From an uncultured Oscillospiraceae bacterium (GTDB lineage: Bacteria > Bacillota > Clostridia > Oscillospirales > Oscillospiraceae), in NCBI GenBank assembly GCA_910588045.1, contig CAJUPS010000010.1:1-64000 (forward strand): a stretch of DNA of 64,000 nt, read 5' to 3'. The notes under the pieces were generated by a model. That model was not told the origin of the DNA. It saw only the letters and a list, made by a program, of their open reading frames with translations, and ran no database searches. Positions within the stretch are counted from its first letter, which is position 1. Each line of letters begins with the position of its first letter. Made by a program: the position numbers and the translations under genes. Positions 49,386 to 57,286 of the stretch are shown piece after piece.

Positions 49386-50459
49386 ATGACACATACCACC
49401 CATTTCTTCCTTGGCGCAAACAGTGGCCAGGGCTTTCAGAATCTGTTCAACCGCTTCTGTGACCGGGAGGATCTCTACGACCTTGTGGTCCTCAAGGGCG
49501 GGCCGGGCGCGGGCAAATCCACCATGATGCGCACCATCGGGAAAGCTATGGAGGAGAGAGGGGAGCAAGTCGAATACCTCTACTGCTCCGGCGACCCGGA
49601 TTCCCTGGACGGCGTACATATTCCCCGTATCCGAACTGCTGTGGTGGACGGAACGGCGCCCCACGTCATCGAACCAAAGTACCCCGCTGCCGTGGACCGC
49701 TATGTCAACCTCGGACAGTTCTACGACATCGCCGCGGCCAAGCGGGACCGCGCGGACATCCTGCACTTCACCCAGGCGGGGTCCGCTGCCTACCGGCGGG
49801 CCTACCGCGCCCTCGGTGCGGCCCGGCAGATGGAGGACAGCGCCGCCGCACTGGTCACAGAGGGCCTGGATGCCGTCAAGCTGCTTCGCCGCACCGATGG
49901 TATCATCGCCCGGGAGCTGCGGGGCAAGGGCTCTGGCGGCGGCGACGATGAGCGTTTCCTGGGCAGCCTCACCTGCCGGGGACCCGTGTGGCGGTTTGAC
50001 TCGGTCCAGACGCTGTGCGCCAGGATCTATATGCTCCAGGATACCTACGGCCTGGCGTTCCCCATGCTCCAGAGGATCCATACCGCCGCGTCCGCCAGGG
50101 GCTTCCGGGCCGTTGTCTGCCCCGACCCGGAGCATCCGGACCGCATCCAACACCTGCTGCTCCCAGAGCTGGAGCTGGCATTTGTCACCAGCCGGGAGGG
50201 CATGGCGTACACCGGCCCCGCCTACCGCCGGGTCCGCCTGGATGCCATGGTGGACGCCGCCCATTACAAGCGCTTCAAGGCCCGGCTGCGGTTCTCCGCC
50301 AGAGTGGCGGATGCGCTGCGGGAGGAGGGGCTGGAGGCCCTCCGGGAGGCCAAGGCCGCCCACGACCAGCTGGAGGCAGTCTATCACCCCCATGTGGATT
50401 TCAACGGTGTCGATCAGATGGTCCGGGAGGAGCTGACGAGGATCGAGAGCTACCTGTAA
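49386..50459 (+). CDS. P-loop ATPase of the PRK06851 type
   Basis: A 357-residue ATPase with Walker A VLKGGPGAGKSTMM near residues 33-46 and YCSGDPDSLDGVHIP near 67, as in a conserved uncharacterised Firmicutes family in which the C-terminal half partly repeats the N-terminal one (here FLGSLTCRGPVWRFDSVQ without an obvious second P-loop). No membrane helices. GGGAGGAG precedes ATG 49386; the longer frame to 49284 has no such site. Function unknown; some relatives lie near spore genes, which I cannot confirm here. Confidence 0.75.
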   Translation: MTHTTHFFLGANSGQGFQNLFNRFCDREDLYDLVVLKGGPGAGKSTMMRTIGKAMEERGEQVEYLYCSGDPDSLDGVHIPRIRTAVVDGTAPHVIEPKYPAAVDRYVNLGQFYDIAAAKRDRADILHFTQAGSAAYRRAYRALGAARQMEDSAAALVTEGLDAVKLLRRTDGIIARELRGKGSGGGDDERFLGSLTCRGPVWRFDSVQTLCARIYMLQDTYGLAFPMLQRIHTAASARGFRAVVCPDPEHPDRIQHLLLPELELAFVTSREGMAYTGPAYRRVRLDAMVDAAHYKRFKARLRFSARVADALREEGLEALREAKAAHDQLEAVYHPHVDFNGVDQMVREELTRIESYL

Positions 50460-50480
50460 TACTTTTCCCCGCCTGACAGG

Positions 50481-50522
50481 AAAAAGAGAAGCCCGGACAA
50501 ACCGCCTGGACTTCTCTTTTTT
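50481..50522 (+). terminator. Terminator of the PRK06851-type ATPase gene
   Basis: AAAAAGAGAAG (50481-50491) pairs with CTTCTCTTTTT (50511-50521), inner stem around CCCGGAC; long T-run after. Confidence 0.85.
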
Positions 50523-50586
50523 CAGCTTCTCTCATGTCCGGCGCAGACCTCATATAGGCCGCGCTGCACACCTCGAAAAGAGATGC

Positions 50587-50614
50587 AAAAAAGGCACCCC
50601 GAAGGGTGCCTTTT
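50587..50614 (-). terminator. Terminator of the tRNA-Gly gene
   Basis: AAAAGGCACCC/GGGTGCCTTTT with loop CGAA. Read on the minus strand it follows the tRNA 3' end by about 5 nt and ends in six T residues. Confidence 0.85.
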
Positions 50615-50618
50615 GTCC

Positions 50619-50694
50619 TGGAGCGGGCGACGGGGCTCGAACCCGCTACCTCCACCTTGGCAAGGTGGCGCTCTACCAGATGAGCTACGCCCGC
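50619..50694 (-). tRNA. tRNA-Gly (anticodon GCC)
   Basis: The minus strand reads GCGGGCG at the 5' acceptor arm (50694-50688), GAGC-type D arm with TGGTAG, anticodon stem CCACC / GGTGG with loop TTGCCAA (anticodon GCC), variable AGGTA, T arm GCGGG-TTCGAGC-CCCGT, and CGCCCGC-T-CCA at the 3' end. All four stems pair and CCA is encoded. Length 76 nt. It stands alone, with its own terminator. Confidence 0.96.
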
Positions 50695-50802
50695 AGAACA
50701 TGGAGTATTCTACCAGACATTTCCCACTTTGTCAAGAGCAAATTCTCTCTTTTTTCGCTTTTTTCCTGGGGCGATCTTTTCGGCCAAAATGTAAAAAAGT
50801 TC

Positions 50803-50831
50803 TTGCTTTTTTCTCCGCATTGTGGTATCCT
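50803..50831 (+). promoter_or_regulatory. rplS promoter
   Basis: TTGCTT at 50803-50808 and TATCCT at 50826-50831 with a 17-nt spacer in an AT-rich stretch. A leader of about 95 nt follows, which could hold an L19 autoregulatory structure; I could not confirm one. Confidence 0.55.
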
Positions 50832-50932
50832 ATCATAGCGATAAAGGGCGGTCCTCTGTCAAGGGGCGGGGCCAAAGGTGCGCCTGCTCCATAAAATTGT
50901 TAAGAACGCCTATATATTAGGAGGAAAAATCC

Positions 50933-51271
50933 ATGGATCTCATCAAGGAACTGACCAAATCTCAGATCAAGGAGATGCCCGCCGTCCAGATCGGCGACAC
51001 CGTCAAGGTGCACGTGAAGGTCAAGGAGGGCGCCCGGGAGCGCATTCAGGTGTACGAGGGTATCGTCATCGCCAAGAAGCATGGCGGTATCGAGGAGACC
51101 ATCACCGTGCGCCGCGTGTCCTACGGCATTGGCGTGGAGAAGGTGTTCCCTCTGCACTCCCCCACCATCGACAAGATCGAGGTTGTCCGTCACGGCGTAG
51201 TGCGCCGCGCGAAGCTCTATTACCTGCGTGACCGCGTGGGTAAGGCGGCCAAGGTGCGCGAGAAGCTCTGA
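50933..51271 (+). CDS. rplS: Ribosomal protein L19
   Basis: 112-residue large-subunit protein at the 30S-50S interface. Sequence is clear from MDLIKELTKSQ, GDTVKVHVKVKEGARERIQVYEGIVIA, GGIEETITVRRVSYGIGVEKVFPLHSPTI and VRRAKLYYLRDRVGKAAKVREKL. TTAGGAGG precedes the ATG. Transcribed alone here, with strong promoter and terminator; rimM/trmD, the usual upstream partners, are absent from the window. Confidence 0.98.
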   Translation: MDLIKELTKSQIKEMPAVQIGDTVKVHVKVKEGARERIQVYEGIVIAKKHGGIEETITVRRVSYGIGVEKVFPLHSPTIDKIEVVRHGVVRRAKLYYLRDRVGKAAKVREKL

Positions 51272-51277
51272 TAAGGC

Positions 51278-51314
51278 AAAAAACCCGGCAGGCGAGAGCC
51301 TGCCGGGTTTTTTT
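51278..51314 (+). terminator. rplS terminator
   Basis: AAAAACCCGGCAGGC pairs with GCCTGCCGGGTTTTT, loop GAGA; seven T residues follow. Confidence 0.92.
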
Positions 51315-51325
51315 GCGGATAGCCG

Positions 51326-51823
51326 CTATAACCTGCATTCCATTTTGTACCGGTTGACTGTGGTGTGGTCCGCCATTTCCTCTGTCAGCGTTTCCACGAT
51401 TCTGAAGCCGCAGGAGGCGTAGCACCTCTGCGCCCGCCGGTTGTCCTGATTAGTGAAGAGGGCGAGGGATGCGATCCCTGCGGATTTCAGATCGTCCATG
51501 ATCTTTGCCAGCACGTACCGCCCGATATGCCTGCCCTGATAGGCGGGGAGCAGGGCTGCCATTTTCAAAAAGGCGGTGCGGTAACCTGCCAGCAGGCCGT
51601 TTACCGCAAACCAGCCGATGGGCTTCTCGCCGCTGAAAATGATGTAGCCCTCTTCGTCGGCGTCCTCACGCCAGGCGAGGACGGCCTCTTCCCAATCCCG
51701 TGCTGCCGTCGGGACTTCGTTCAAGGCTCTCATGACGGCTGGTTCGTTCATCAACTGGAACAGAAATCCTGCGTCATCGGCGGAGACTTTTTTGATTGCA
51801 ATATGTTCTGCAAATTCTTCCAC
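51326..51823 (-). CDS. GNAT family N-acetyltransferase
   Basis: A 165-residue acetyltransferase. The acetyl-CoA loop is LLPAYQGRHIGRYVLAKIMDDL (Q-x2-G-x-G variant QGRHIG), followed by LALFTNQDNRRAQRCYASCGF, typical of the superfamily. GTG 51823 is chosen because AGGT from GGAGGT is 7 nt away; a GTG at 51838 overlaps the nitroreductase end. Last gene of a four-gene minus-strand operon behind an attenuator-like leader. Substrate unknown. Confidence 0.85.
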   Translation of the reverse strand: MEEFAEHIAIKKVSADDAGFLFQLMNEPAVMRALNEVPTAARDWEEAVLAWREDADEEGYIIFSGEKPIGWFAVNGLLAGYRTAFLKMAALLPAYQGRHIGRYVLAKIMDDLKSAGIASLALFTNQDNRRAQRCYASCGFRIVETLTEEMADHTTVNRYKMECRL

Positions 51824-51828
51824 TCCGC

Positions 51829-52608
51829 TTACCTCCACTCCGCCCTGGCCGGATTTCTGGGTGCGGTGCGGTGGAATTTCAGATCCGTATGCCCTACGAT
51901 GAGGCAGCTGTCGATCTTGCGCCGCTCTGTCAGGCCGAAATACTCCCGCAGCGCCGGGTCGGTGTCGATGGCCCGGGCGGCGAAGCCGCAGTACAGCGCT
52001 CCCAGCCCCAGGGCGTGGGCCATCAGCTCCATGTTGGCCAGCGCCAGACCGCCGTCCACCGGGCGTTCGGAGGTCACCACGATCATCTGGTTCCCGCCGT
52101 AAAACAGGGTGTCCGGCGCTTCCGGGTGGGCCAGGTAGTTCTCGTAGCGGCGGTAGAGGAGCTTGCGGCCTTGCTCCTGGGCGTGGCGGGCGAATGCCTT
52201 CCAGATTTTGGGGCGCATGGCCTCAAATTCATCATCCAGGACGGTGAAGCCCACGGTCTGGCTGTTGGTGCTGGTAGGGGCGCAGCGTCCCGCCTCCAGC
52301 AGCAGCTCCAGCTCCCTGCGGGTGGCCTTTTCGCCATTGAACCGCCGGATGCTTCGGCGGAAGCGCATGGCGTTGAGAAGCGTCTCCGGGTCCAGGTCGA
52401 ATTTCGCCGGGTCATAGGGGATGGGCGGTTCCAGGTCAGGCATGGCGGGCGCTCCAACCGGACAGATGGCCACACACTGGCCGCAGGCGAAGCACCAGGT
52501 CTGGTTGCAGCGGTATGTACCGTCCTCATTCCGGACGATGGCGTGGACGGCGCAGTTTTCTTTGCACAGGCCGCAGCCAGTGCAGAGGGCGGGGTCGATG
52601 GTTACCAT
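51829..52608 (-). CDS. Ferredoxin-domain nitroreductase
   Basis: A 259-residue fusion. Residues 1-52 carry two 4Fe-4S motifs (CTGCGLCKENC and CFACGQCVAICPVG). Residues from about 75 form an FMN nitroreductase domain (MRFRRSIRRFNGEKATRRELELLLEAGRCAPTSTNSQ, and GLGALYCGF near 205). Such proteins reduce nitro or quinone compounds using ferredoxin-level electrons. AAAGGAG precedes ATG 52608. It is flanked by a membrane protein gene and GNAT genes. Confidence 0.92.
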   Translation of the reverse strand: MVTIDPALCTGCGLCKENCAVHAIVRNEDGTYRCNQTWCFACGQCVAICPVGAPAMPDLEPPIPYDPAKFDLDPETLLNAMRFRRSIRRFNGEKATRRELELLLEAGRCAPTSTNSQTVGFTVLDDEFEAMRPKIWKAFARHAQEQGRKLLYRRYENYLAHPEAPDTLFYGGNQMIVVTSERPVDGGLALANMELMAHALGLGALYCGFAARAIDTDPALREYFGLTERRKIDSCLIVGHTDLKFHRTAPRNPARAEWR

Positions 52609-52620
52609 ATCGTTTCTCCT

Positions 52621-53019
52621 TTATTGCAGCAAAATGTCGAATTTTCCACAGAAGTCCTCTGCGCTGATGCGTACCGTACAATTCCTGATTCCCCGGCAAT
52701 CGATCTGCTCCGACAGGGAGCAACAGAAATTCCAGCTGTACCAAACGGCTTTGTTGGGGCCCAGGACCTCCACTTTGGCGCTGCCGGAGACGGCTTCCAG
52801 CCGCAGGGTGAGCGTGGTGTGCTTCGGGGAAACCCGGAAATTCTTGGAGACGCTGCCGCACATGCGCTGGTACTCTCCCCAGAAGCGGACCCGGGTACCC
52901 ATAGCTCCCCCCAAGAGGAAGGCCCCACTTTTGACCACCATCAGGCCGAAATGGTGCATCGCCCAGAAAAGCAGCCCTATACCGGTTGCCATGAGAAGTA
53001 TGGATTCCCAGTATTGCAT
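52621..53019 (-). CDS. Hypothetical membrane-anchored protein
   Basis: A 132-residue protein with one or two N-terminal hydrophobic segments (ILLMATGIGLLFWAMHHFGLMVV, GAFLLGGAMG) and a C-terminal beta-rich part (TLTLRLEAVSGSAKVEVLGPNKAVWYSWNF) containing several Cys. TAGGAGG precedes ATG 53019. It lies 12 nt from each neighbour in the operon. No known family recognised. Confidence 0.72.
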   Translation of the reverse strand: MQYWESILLMATGIGLLFWAMHHFGLMVVKSGAFLLGGAMGTRVRFWGEYQRMCGSVSKNFRVSPKHTTLTLRLEAVSGSAKVEVLGPNKAVWYSWNFCCSLSEQIDCRGIRNCTVRISAEDFCGKFDILLQ

Positions 53020-53031
53020 CGGAAATACCTC

Positions 53032-53484
53032 CTATCCGTATAGCGCCTTGGTCAGGACCTCCATCTTGTTCTTCGCTGTGATGCCGGGGGCTTTTTGGTA
53101 GTCCCGGACGAGATAAAACTCCACCGCGCCGGGGTCGGCGGTCAGGACGGCGCGGTGCGCGCCGCGCTCCACGAAGTAGCCCTCCGCCAGCTCCAGCAGC
53201 CGGGAGCCGTACCCCTGCCGCCGGAGGGCGGGGTGGACCCAGAACTCCCGGATGAAGCCGAAGGGCTCCTCAAAAAACCAGTTGGAGAAAGCGGTCATCT
53301 GGAACTGGAGGAATCCCGTGCCGTCCTCCAAAAGATAGGCGAGGTTGTTTCCCTCCTCGTTCATCTCCCGGAAGAGTCCGTCCCAGTCGGAGACGGAAAT
53401 GCCCAGCTCGGCAAAGTAGACCCGAAAGGCGTCCTGGAAGCGGGGATCGGTAAAATCGGAAAGCAGAATGGCATTTGCGCCCAT
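53032..53484 (-). CDS. GNAT family N-acetyltransferase
   Basis: A 150-residue acetyltransferase with FIREFWVHPALRRQGYGSRLLELAEGYF (R-x2-G-x-G acetyl-CoA loop) and VEFYLVRDYQK. The ATG at 53484 is preceded by AAGGAG; a longer frame to 53547 runs back through the terminator hairpin. First structural gene after an 18-codon reading frame and an intrinsic terminator, so probably attenuation controlled. Substrate unknown. Confidence 0.85.
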   Translation of the reverse strand: MGANAILLSDFTDPRFQDAFRVYFAELGISVSDWDGLFREMNEEGNNLAYLLEDGTGFLQFQMTAFSNWFFEEPFGFIREFWVHPALRRQGYGSRLLELAEGYFVERGAHRAVLTADPGAVEFYLVRDYQKAPGITAKNKMEVLTKALYG

Positions 53485-53508
53485 AAAAACTCCTTCTCGC
53501 GGCGAAAC

Positions 53509-53536
53509 AAAAAACGTCCCCGAAAACGGGAACGTC
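53509..53536 (-). terminator. Attenuator-like terminator before the acetyltransferase operon
   Basis: On the minus strand ACGTTCCCG-TTTT-CGGGGACGT (53535-53514) with one T-G pair, followed by six T residues. It lies between the leader reading frame and the first structural gene. Confidence 0.75.
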
Positions 53537-53569
53537 GATTTCCACATCCGCTCTCTGACGGCGGCCGCG

Positions 53570-53626
53570 TCAGGCCGCAGGGTACGGATGACAGAGCTTC
53601 CCGGTCCGGTTCATCATCGTCTTCAT
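53570..53626 (-). CDS. Candidate 18-residue leader peptide
   Basis: ATG at 53626, stop TGA at 53572-53570; sequence MKTMMNRTGKLCHPYPAA. AGGTGG lies 5 nt upstream and the promoter about 20 nt before that. A stem GCGGCC/GGCCGC overlaps its stop codon, and the terminator follows 35 nt on. The layout is that of ribosome-dependent attenuation. Whether the frame is translated is unproven. Confidence 0.5.
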   Translation of the reverse strand: MKTMMNRTGKLCHPYPAA

Positions 53627-53652
53627 GTCATCCACCTGCCTTTCTTACCCTC

Positions 53653-53681
53653 AATATACCAGACCCGGAGAAATTTGTCAA
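53653..53681 (-). promoter_or_regulatory. Promoter of the acetyltransferase-nitroreductase operon
   Basis: On the minus strand TTGACA (53681-53676), 17-nt spacer, TATATT (53658-53653): an almost perfect sigma-A promoter. Confidence 0.8.
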
Positions 53682-53699
53682 TATTTTCTGTCAAAAATT

Positions 53700-53860
53700 C
53701 CTCCGCAAAAGGGACTTTTGCGGCAAAAAGTTTTTCTTTTGATACTTTTCCGTGCAGTGTACGCGAAGCGGACACTAGCAGCCCAAGCCGCCGCGGCGGC
53801 GCCGCGGTTTGTTCACAAAGAAAAGTATGACTGCCTTTTGCGAAAAATTTACAAATACTA
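53700..53860. repeat. Hairpin repeat segment upstream of pyrH
   Basis: The divergent gap 53682-53942 holds a CCGCAAAAG/CTTTTGCGG stem at about 53703-53723 and a long hairpin whose arms are ATACTTTTC (about 53741) and GAAAAGTAT (about 53820), with a GC-rich palindrome CCGCCGCGGCGGCGCCGCGG between. It resembles the TACTTTTC hairpin modules elsewhere in the window. Confidence 0.5.
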
Positions 53861-53942
53861 CTTTTCAAACGCCTCAAAATATATTAAAATAGAGTCCGGA
53901 CGGAACCCGAATATTTCCAACCGGAGAAGGAGGAAAGCGCCT

Positions 53943-54671
53943 ATGGGGGAAACAACCTATAAACGGGTGCTGCTGAAGGTCAGCGGAGAGGCCCTGGCGG
54001 GAGACCGGCACCACGGCCTGGACTTCGGCATCATCGCCGGCGTCTGCGACGTCATCAAGGAGGCCGTGTCCATGGGGGTCCAGGTGGGCGTCGTCATCGG
54101 CGCGGGAAATTTCTGGCGGGGCGCCAAGGACGGCGGGGGCCGCATGGAGCGCACCCGGGCCGACCACATGGGGATGCTGGGCACCGTGATGAACTGCCTG
54201 GCTGTGGCGGACGTGCTGGAGCAGAAGGGCGTGGACGCCCGAGTCCAGACGGCCATCCCCATGGGGGCTGTGGCCGAGCCCTACGCCCGGGACCGGGCCG
54301 TGCGCCACCTGGAGAAAGGGCGCGTGGTGCTCTTCGGCGGGGGCAGCGGCTGTCCCTTTTTCTCCACGGACACGGCCGCCGTGCTCCGCGCCGCTGAGAT
54401 CGGGGCGGACGTGATATTGCTGGCCAAGAATGTGGACGGGGTGTACAGCGCCGACCCGGTTCGGGACCCCGCTGCCATAAAATACGACGAGATCACCTAT
54501 AGCGAGGTCCTGGCGCAGCACCTGGCGGTGATGGATACCACCGCCACCAGTCTGGCGATGGACAACCACATCCCCGTGCTGGTGTTCGCCCTGAAGGACC
54601 CTGAGAACATCATCCGTGCGCTGAAAGGCGAGAGGACAGGAACGATTGTGAAGGAGGATACCACCAAATGA
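53943..54671 (+). CDS. pyrH: UMP kinase
   Basis: Makes UDP from UMP. 242 residues of the amino-acid-kinase fold: RVLLKVSGEALAG at the N-terminus, VIGAGNFWRG near 50, the DH-MGMLGTVMNCLA segment, GGGSGCPFFSTDTAAVLRAAEI near 133 and AKNVDGVYSADP near 160. The frame is open to 53625 but AGAAGGAGG fixes ATG 53943. Start of pyrH-frr-uppS-cdsA-dxr-rseP-ispG, with ATGA overlap to frr. Confidence 0.96.
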   Translation: MGETTYKRVLLKVSGEALAGDRHHGLDFGIIAGVCDVIKEAVSMGVQVGVVIGAGNFWRGAKDGGGRMERTRADHMGMLGTVMNCLAVADVLEQKGVDARVQTAIPMGAVAEPYARDRAVRHLEKGRVVLFGGGSGCPFFSTDTAAVLRAAEIGADVILLAKNVDGVYSADPVRDPAAIKYDEITYSEVLAQHLAVMDTTATSLAMDNHIPVLVFALKDPENIIRALKGERTGTIVKEDTTK

Positions 54672-55222
54672 AAAGCGAACTGAAGTCCTACGAGGAAAGA
54701 ATGCGGAAATCCATCGCCTCCGTGGCGGCGGACTTTGCCGCCGTCCGGGCGGGCCGGGCCAACCCCGCCGTGCTGGACCGCATTACCGTGGACTACTACG
54801 GCACCGCCACCCCCATCCAGCAGATCGCGTCCATCAGCTCCCCCGACCCCCGCACCCTGGCGATCCAGCCCTGGGACGCCGGTGCGGTGAAGCTGATCTG
54901 CAAGGCCATCCAGGAGTCCGACCTGGGCATCAACCCCCAGAATGACGGGCGTATTATCCGCCTGGCCTTCCCCCAGCTCACCGAGGAGCGCCGCAAGGAG
55001 TTGGTCAAGCAGATCGCCAAGTACGCCGAGGGCGGCAAGGTGGCCATCCGCAACATCCGCCGGGATGCGGTGGAGGATTTCAAGGCCCAGAAGAAGTCCA
55101 GCGAGATCACCGAGGATGACATGAAGATCATCGAGAAGGAGATCCAGAAGCTCACCGACGATATGTGCAAGGAGATCGACGAGCTACAGGCCAAGAAGGA
55201 GAAGGAGCTCATGGCGGTATAA
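54668..55222 (+). CDS. frr: Ribosome recycling factor
   Basis: Splits post-termination ribosomes together with EF-G. 184 residues, normal length, with RAGRANPAVLDRITVDYYGTATPIQQIASIS, PWDAGAVKLICKAIQESDLGINPQNDGRIIRLAFPQLTEERRKEL and VRNIRRDA-type segment (AIRNIRRDAVEDFK). ATG overlaps the pyrH stop. Confidence 0.97.
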   Translation: MKSELKSYEERMRKSIASVAADFAAVRAGRANPAVLDRITVDYYGTATPIQQIASISSPDPRTLAIQPWDAGAVKLICKAIQESDLGINPQNDGRIIRLAFPQLTEERRKELVKQIAKYAEGGKVAIRNIRRDAVEDFKAQKKSSEITEDDMKIIEKEIQKLTDDMCKEIDELQAKKEKELMAV

Positions 55223-55246
55223 GCCGCCGAGGCTCCGTGCAGACAC

Positions 55247-55999
55247 ATGAAGCTGGCTTTTTGGAAAAAAAGCGGACATACGGCGGGGCAGGTGGATTTC
55301 AGCCGTCTGCCCCGCCATATCGCAATCATATTGGACGGCAACGGCCGTTGGGCCAAGCGCCGGGGCCTGCCCCGCACCGCCGGACACCGGGTGGGGGCGG
55401 AGACCTTCCGCACCATCGCCACCTACTGCCGGGACATTGGCATCGAGTACCTGACGGTCTACGCCTTCTCCACGGAGAACTGGAAGCGCCCTCAGGAGGA
55501 GGTGGACACCATCATGGTGCTGCTCAAGCGCTACCTGCTGGAGGCCATCGAGACCATGGAGCGGGACAACGTGCGGCTGCGCTTCATGGGGGACCTGACG
55601 CCCCTGACCGAGGAGCTGAAGGAGCTGGTAGCGGAGTGCAACGCCATCTCCCAGCGCCTGACGGGGTGCCTGTGCAGCATCTGCATCAACTACGGGGGCC
55701 GCTCGGAGCTGGTCCATGCCGCCGGGCGGTTTGCCGAGGACTGCCGGATCGGCCTGAAAAAGCCGGAGGAGCTGACGGAGGAGCTGCTGGAGGGCTACCT
55801 GTACTCCGCCGGGGTTCCGGACCCGGACCTGCTCATTCGCCCCGGCGGGGAGCTGCGGCAGAGCAATTTCCTGCTGTGGCAGTGCGCCTACAGCGAGTTC
55901 TATTTCACCGATGTGCTGTGGCCGGACTTCTCGAAGGAGGAGCTGCACCGGGCCATCGTGGCCTACCAGCATCGCTCCCGTCGGTACGGCGGGCTGTAG
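55247..55999 (+). CDS. uppS: Isoprenyl transferase (undecaprenyl-diphosphate synthase type)
   Basis: Elongates FPP with IPP to make the polyprenyl carrier of cell-wall synthesis. 250 residues with HIAIILDGNGRWAKRRGLPRTAGHRVGAE near 24-52 (catalytic Asp in LDGNGRW), YLTVYAFSTENWKRP, and the C-terminal LIRPGGELRQSNFLLWQCAYSEFYF; the last motif differs from the usual RTSGEQRISNF but keeps the key Arg and Ser. The ribosome site is weak; no better start was found. Confidence 0.95.
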   Translation: MKLAFWKKSGHTAGQVDFSRLPRHIAIILDGNGRWAKRRGLPRTAGHRVGAETFRTIATYCRDIGIEYLTVYAFSTENWKRPQEEVDTIMVLLKRYLLEAIETMERDNVRLRFMGDLTPLTEELKELVAECNAISQRLTGCLCSICINYGGRSELVHAAGRFAEDCRIGLKKPEELTEELLEGYLYSAGVPDPDLLIRPGGELRQSNFLLWQCAYSEFYFTDVLWPDFSKEELHRAIVAYQHRSRRYGGL

Positions 56000-56010
56000 G
56001 AGGGTTCGAC

Positions 56011-56814
56011 ATGAGATCAAGAATTTTAGTGGCAGTCGTGGGCGTGCCCATCCTGCTGTATATTGTGCTGTGGGGGCATCCCCTGCTGCTGCTGTTCGCG
56101 CTGGCGCTGCTGGCGGGCGTGGGCGGCCGGGAGCTGTACCACTGCGTCAGCAAGGAGACGGACGGCTTTCTCGCCGTGGCGGCGGTGTTCATTCCCTGTC
56201 TGACGGTGGGGTGCTGCTACAAATGCCCGGACTATGTAGGCGCGTGGTTCCTGCTGTCTACGCTGGCGGTGTTTGCCTACGCCGTATGTAAGGGGGGCGC
56301 GGTGCGCTTTGACCAGATCGCGGCAGTGCTGTTCGGCGGCATCGCCATCGGGTACGCCTTCTCCTCCTTTTTGCAGCTCTATACGTCCGGCGTCAGCCGG
56401 GGGTATCTGCTGCTGCCGTTTATCCTCAGCTTCGCCTGCGACACCTTCGCCTATTTCACCGGCCTGACCATCGGACGGCACAAGCTGGCCCCCAAGGTCA
56501 GTCCGAAAAAGACGGTGGAGGGTGCCATCGGCGGACTGGTTGGCAACGTAGTCTGCGGGCTGCTCTTCGCCTGGGTGATGAACCGCTGGTTCGGCGGGAG
56601 CATCAGCTACGAGCCCATGGCCCTGCTGTCTCTGTTTTGCGGCGTGGTGGCGCAGCTCGGGGATCTGAGCTTTTCGTTGATCAAGCGGGAGTTCGGCGTG
56701 AAGGACTATGGGAAAATCTTCCTGGCCCACGGCGGGGTGCTGGACCGGTTCGACAGCGTACTGTTCGTGGCACCCACCCTGGCGGCGCTGATGCTGTTTT
56801 TGAACGTAACCTGA
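56011..56814 (+). CDS. cdsA: Phosphatidate cytidylyltransferase
   Basis: Integral membrane enzyme making CDP-diacylglycerol. 267 residues with about eight helices. Signature near the C-terminus: QLGDLSFSLIKREFGVKDYGKIFLAHGGVLDRFDSVLF, which is the CDS consensus, and SPKKTVEGAIGGLVGN earlier. TAGGAGGG precedes ATG 56011. Follows uppS by 11 nt. Confidence 0.95.
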   Translation: MRSRILVAVVGVPILLYIVLWGHPLLLLFALALLAGVGGRELYHCVSKETDGFLAVAAVFIPCLTVGCCYKCPDYVGAWFLLSTLAVFAYAVCKGGAVRFDQIAAVLFGGIAIGYAFSSFLQLYTSGVSRGYLLLPFILSFACDTFAYFTGLTIGRHKLAPKVSPKKTVEGAIGGLVGNVVCGLLFAWVMNRWFGGSISYEPMALLSLFCGVVAQLGDLSFSLIKREFGVKDYGKIFLAHGGVLDRFDSVLFVAPTLAALMLFLNVT

Positions 56815-56830
56815 AGGAGAGCGGAAGGAA

Positions 56831-57277
56831 ATGAAAATCAGAGAGTCCATGCTGGAGGAGCGGACGGTGGAAGCGCTGATCGCCCTGTCTGTCGACTGGG
56901 AGGCGGAAAATAGTTGTCACGGCTACCGGAGGAATGCGTGGGAGGACCTGGAGGGAAACCGCGTTTTCCTGGCGGAGGAAAACGGAGAAATTATCGGCTA
57001 CCTCTTCGGGAAGCTGGAAAAAGCGAAAAGCGCCAGCTCCGTCATGCCGGAGGGCACGAGCTGCTTTGAGGTAGAGGAGCTCTACGTGAGGCCGGAATAC
57101 CGCTCTCAGGGCATTGGGTCCGCACTGTTCCGGTATGCGGAGGAGGCCGTCCGGCCCGAGGCGGCATTTATCACGTTGGGAACGGCAACCAAAAACTTCC
57201 GGGCGATCCTCCATTTCTATATCGACGAGCTGGGTATGGAGTTCTGGAGCGCCAGACTCTTCAAAAAATTGCAGTGA
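56831..57277 (+). CDS. GNAT acetyltransferase inserted in the lipid operon
   Basis: A 148-residue acetyltransferase with CFEVEELYVRPEYRSQGIGSALFRYAEEAV (R-x2-G-x-G loop) and NFRAILHFYIDELGMEFW. It lies between cdsA and dxr, which are usually adjacent, with GAGAGCGGAAGG upstream of the ATG. Codon use is slightly less GC-rich than its neighbours. It may be a late insertion; substrate unknown. Confidence 0.87.
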   Translation: MKIRESMLEERTVEALIALSVDWEAENSCHGYRRNAWEDLEGNRVFLAEENGEIIGYLFGKLEKAKSASSVMPEGTSCFEVEELYVRPEYRSQGIGSALFRYAEEAVRPEAAFITLGTATKNFRAILHFYIDELGMEFWSARLFKKLQ

Positions 57278-57286
57278 GGCAGCGTT

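Noticed and set aside
50838..50932. L19 autoregulatory leader RNA before rplS
   Set aside because: Plausible by position, but no defining structure could be recognised by eye; needs a covariance-model search.
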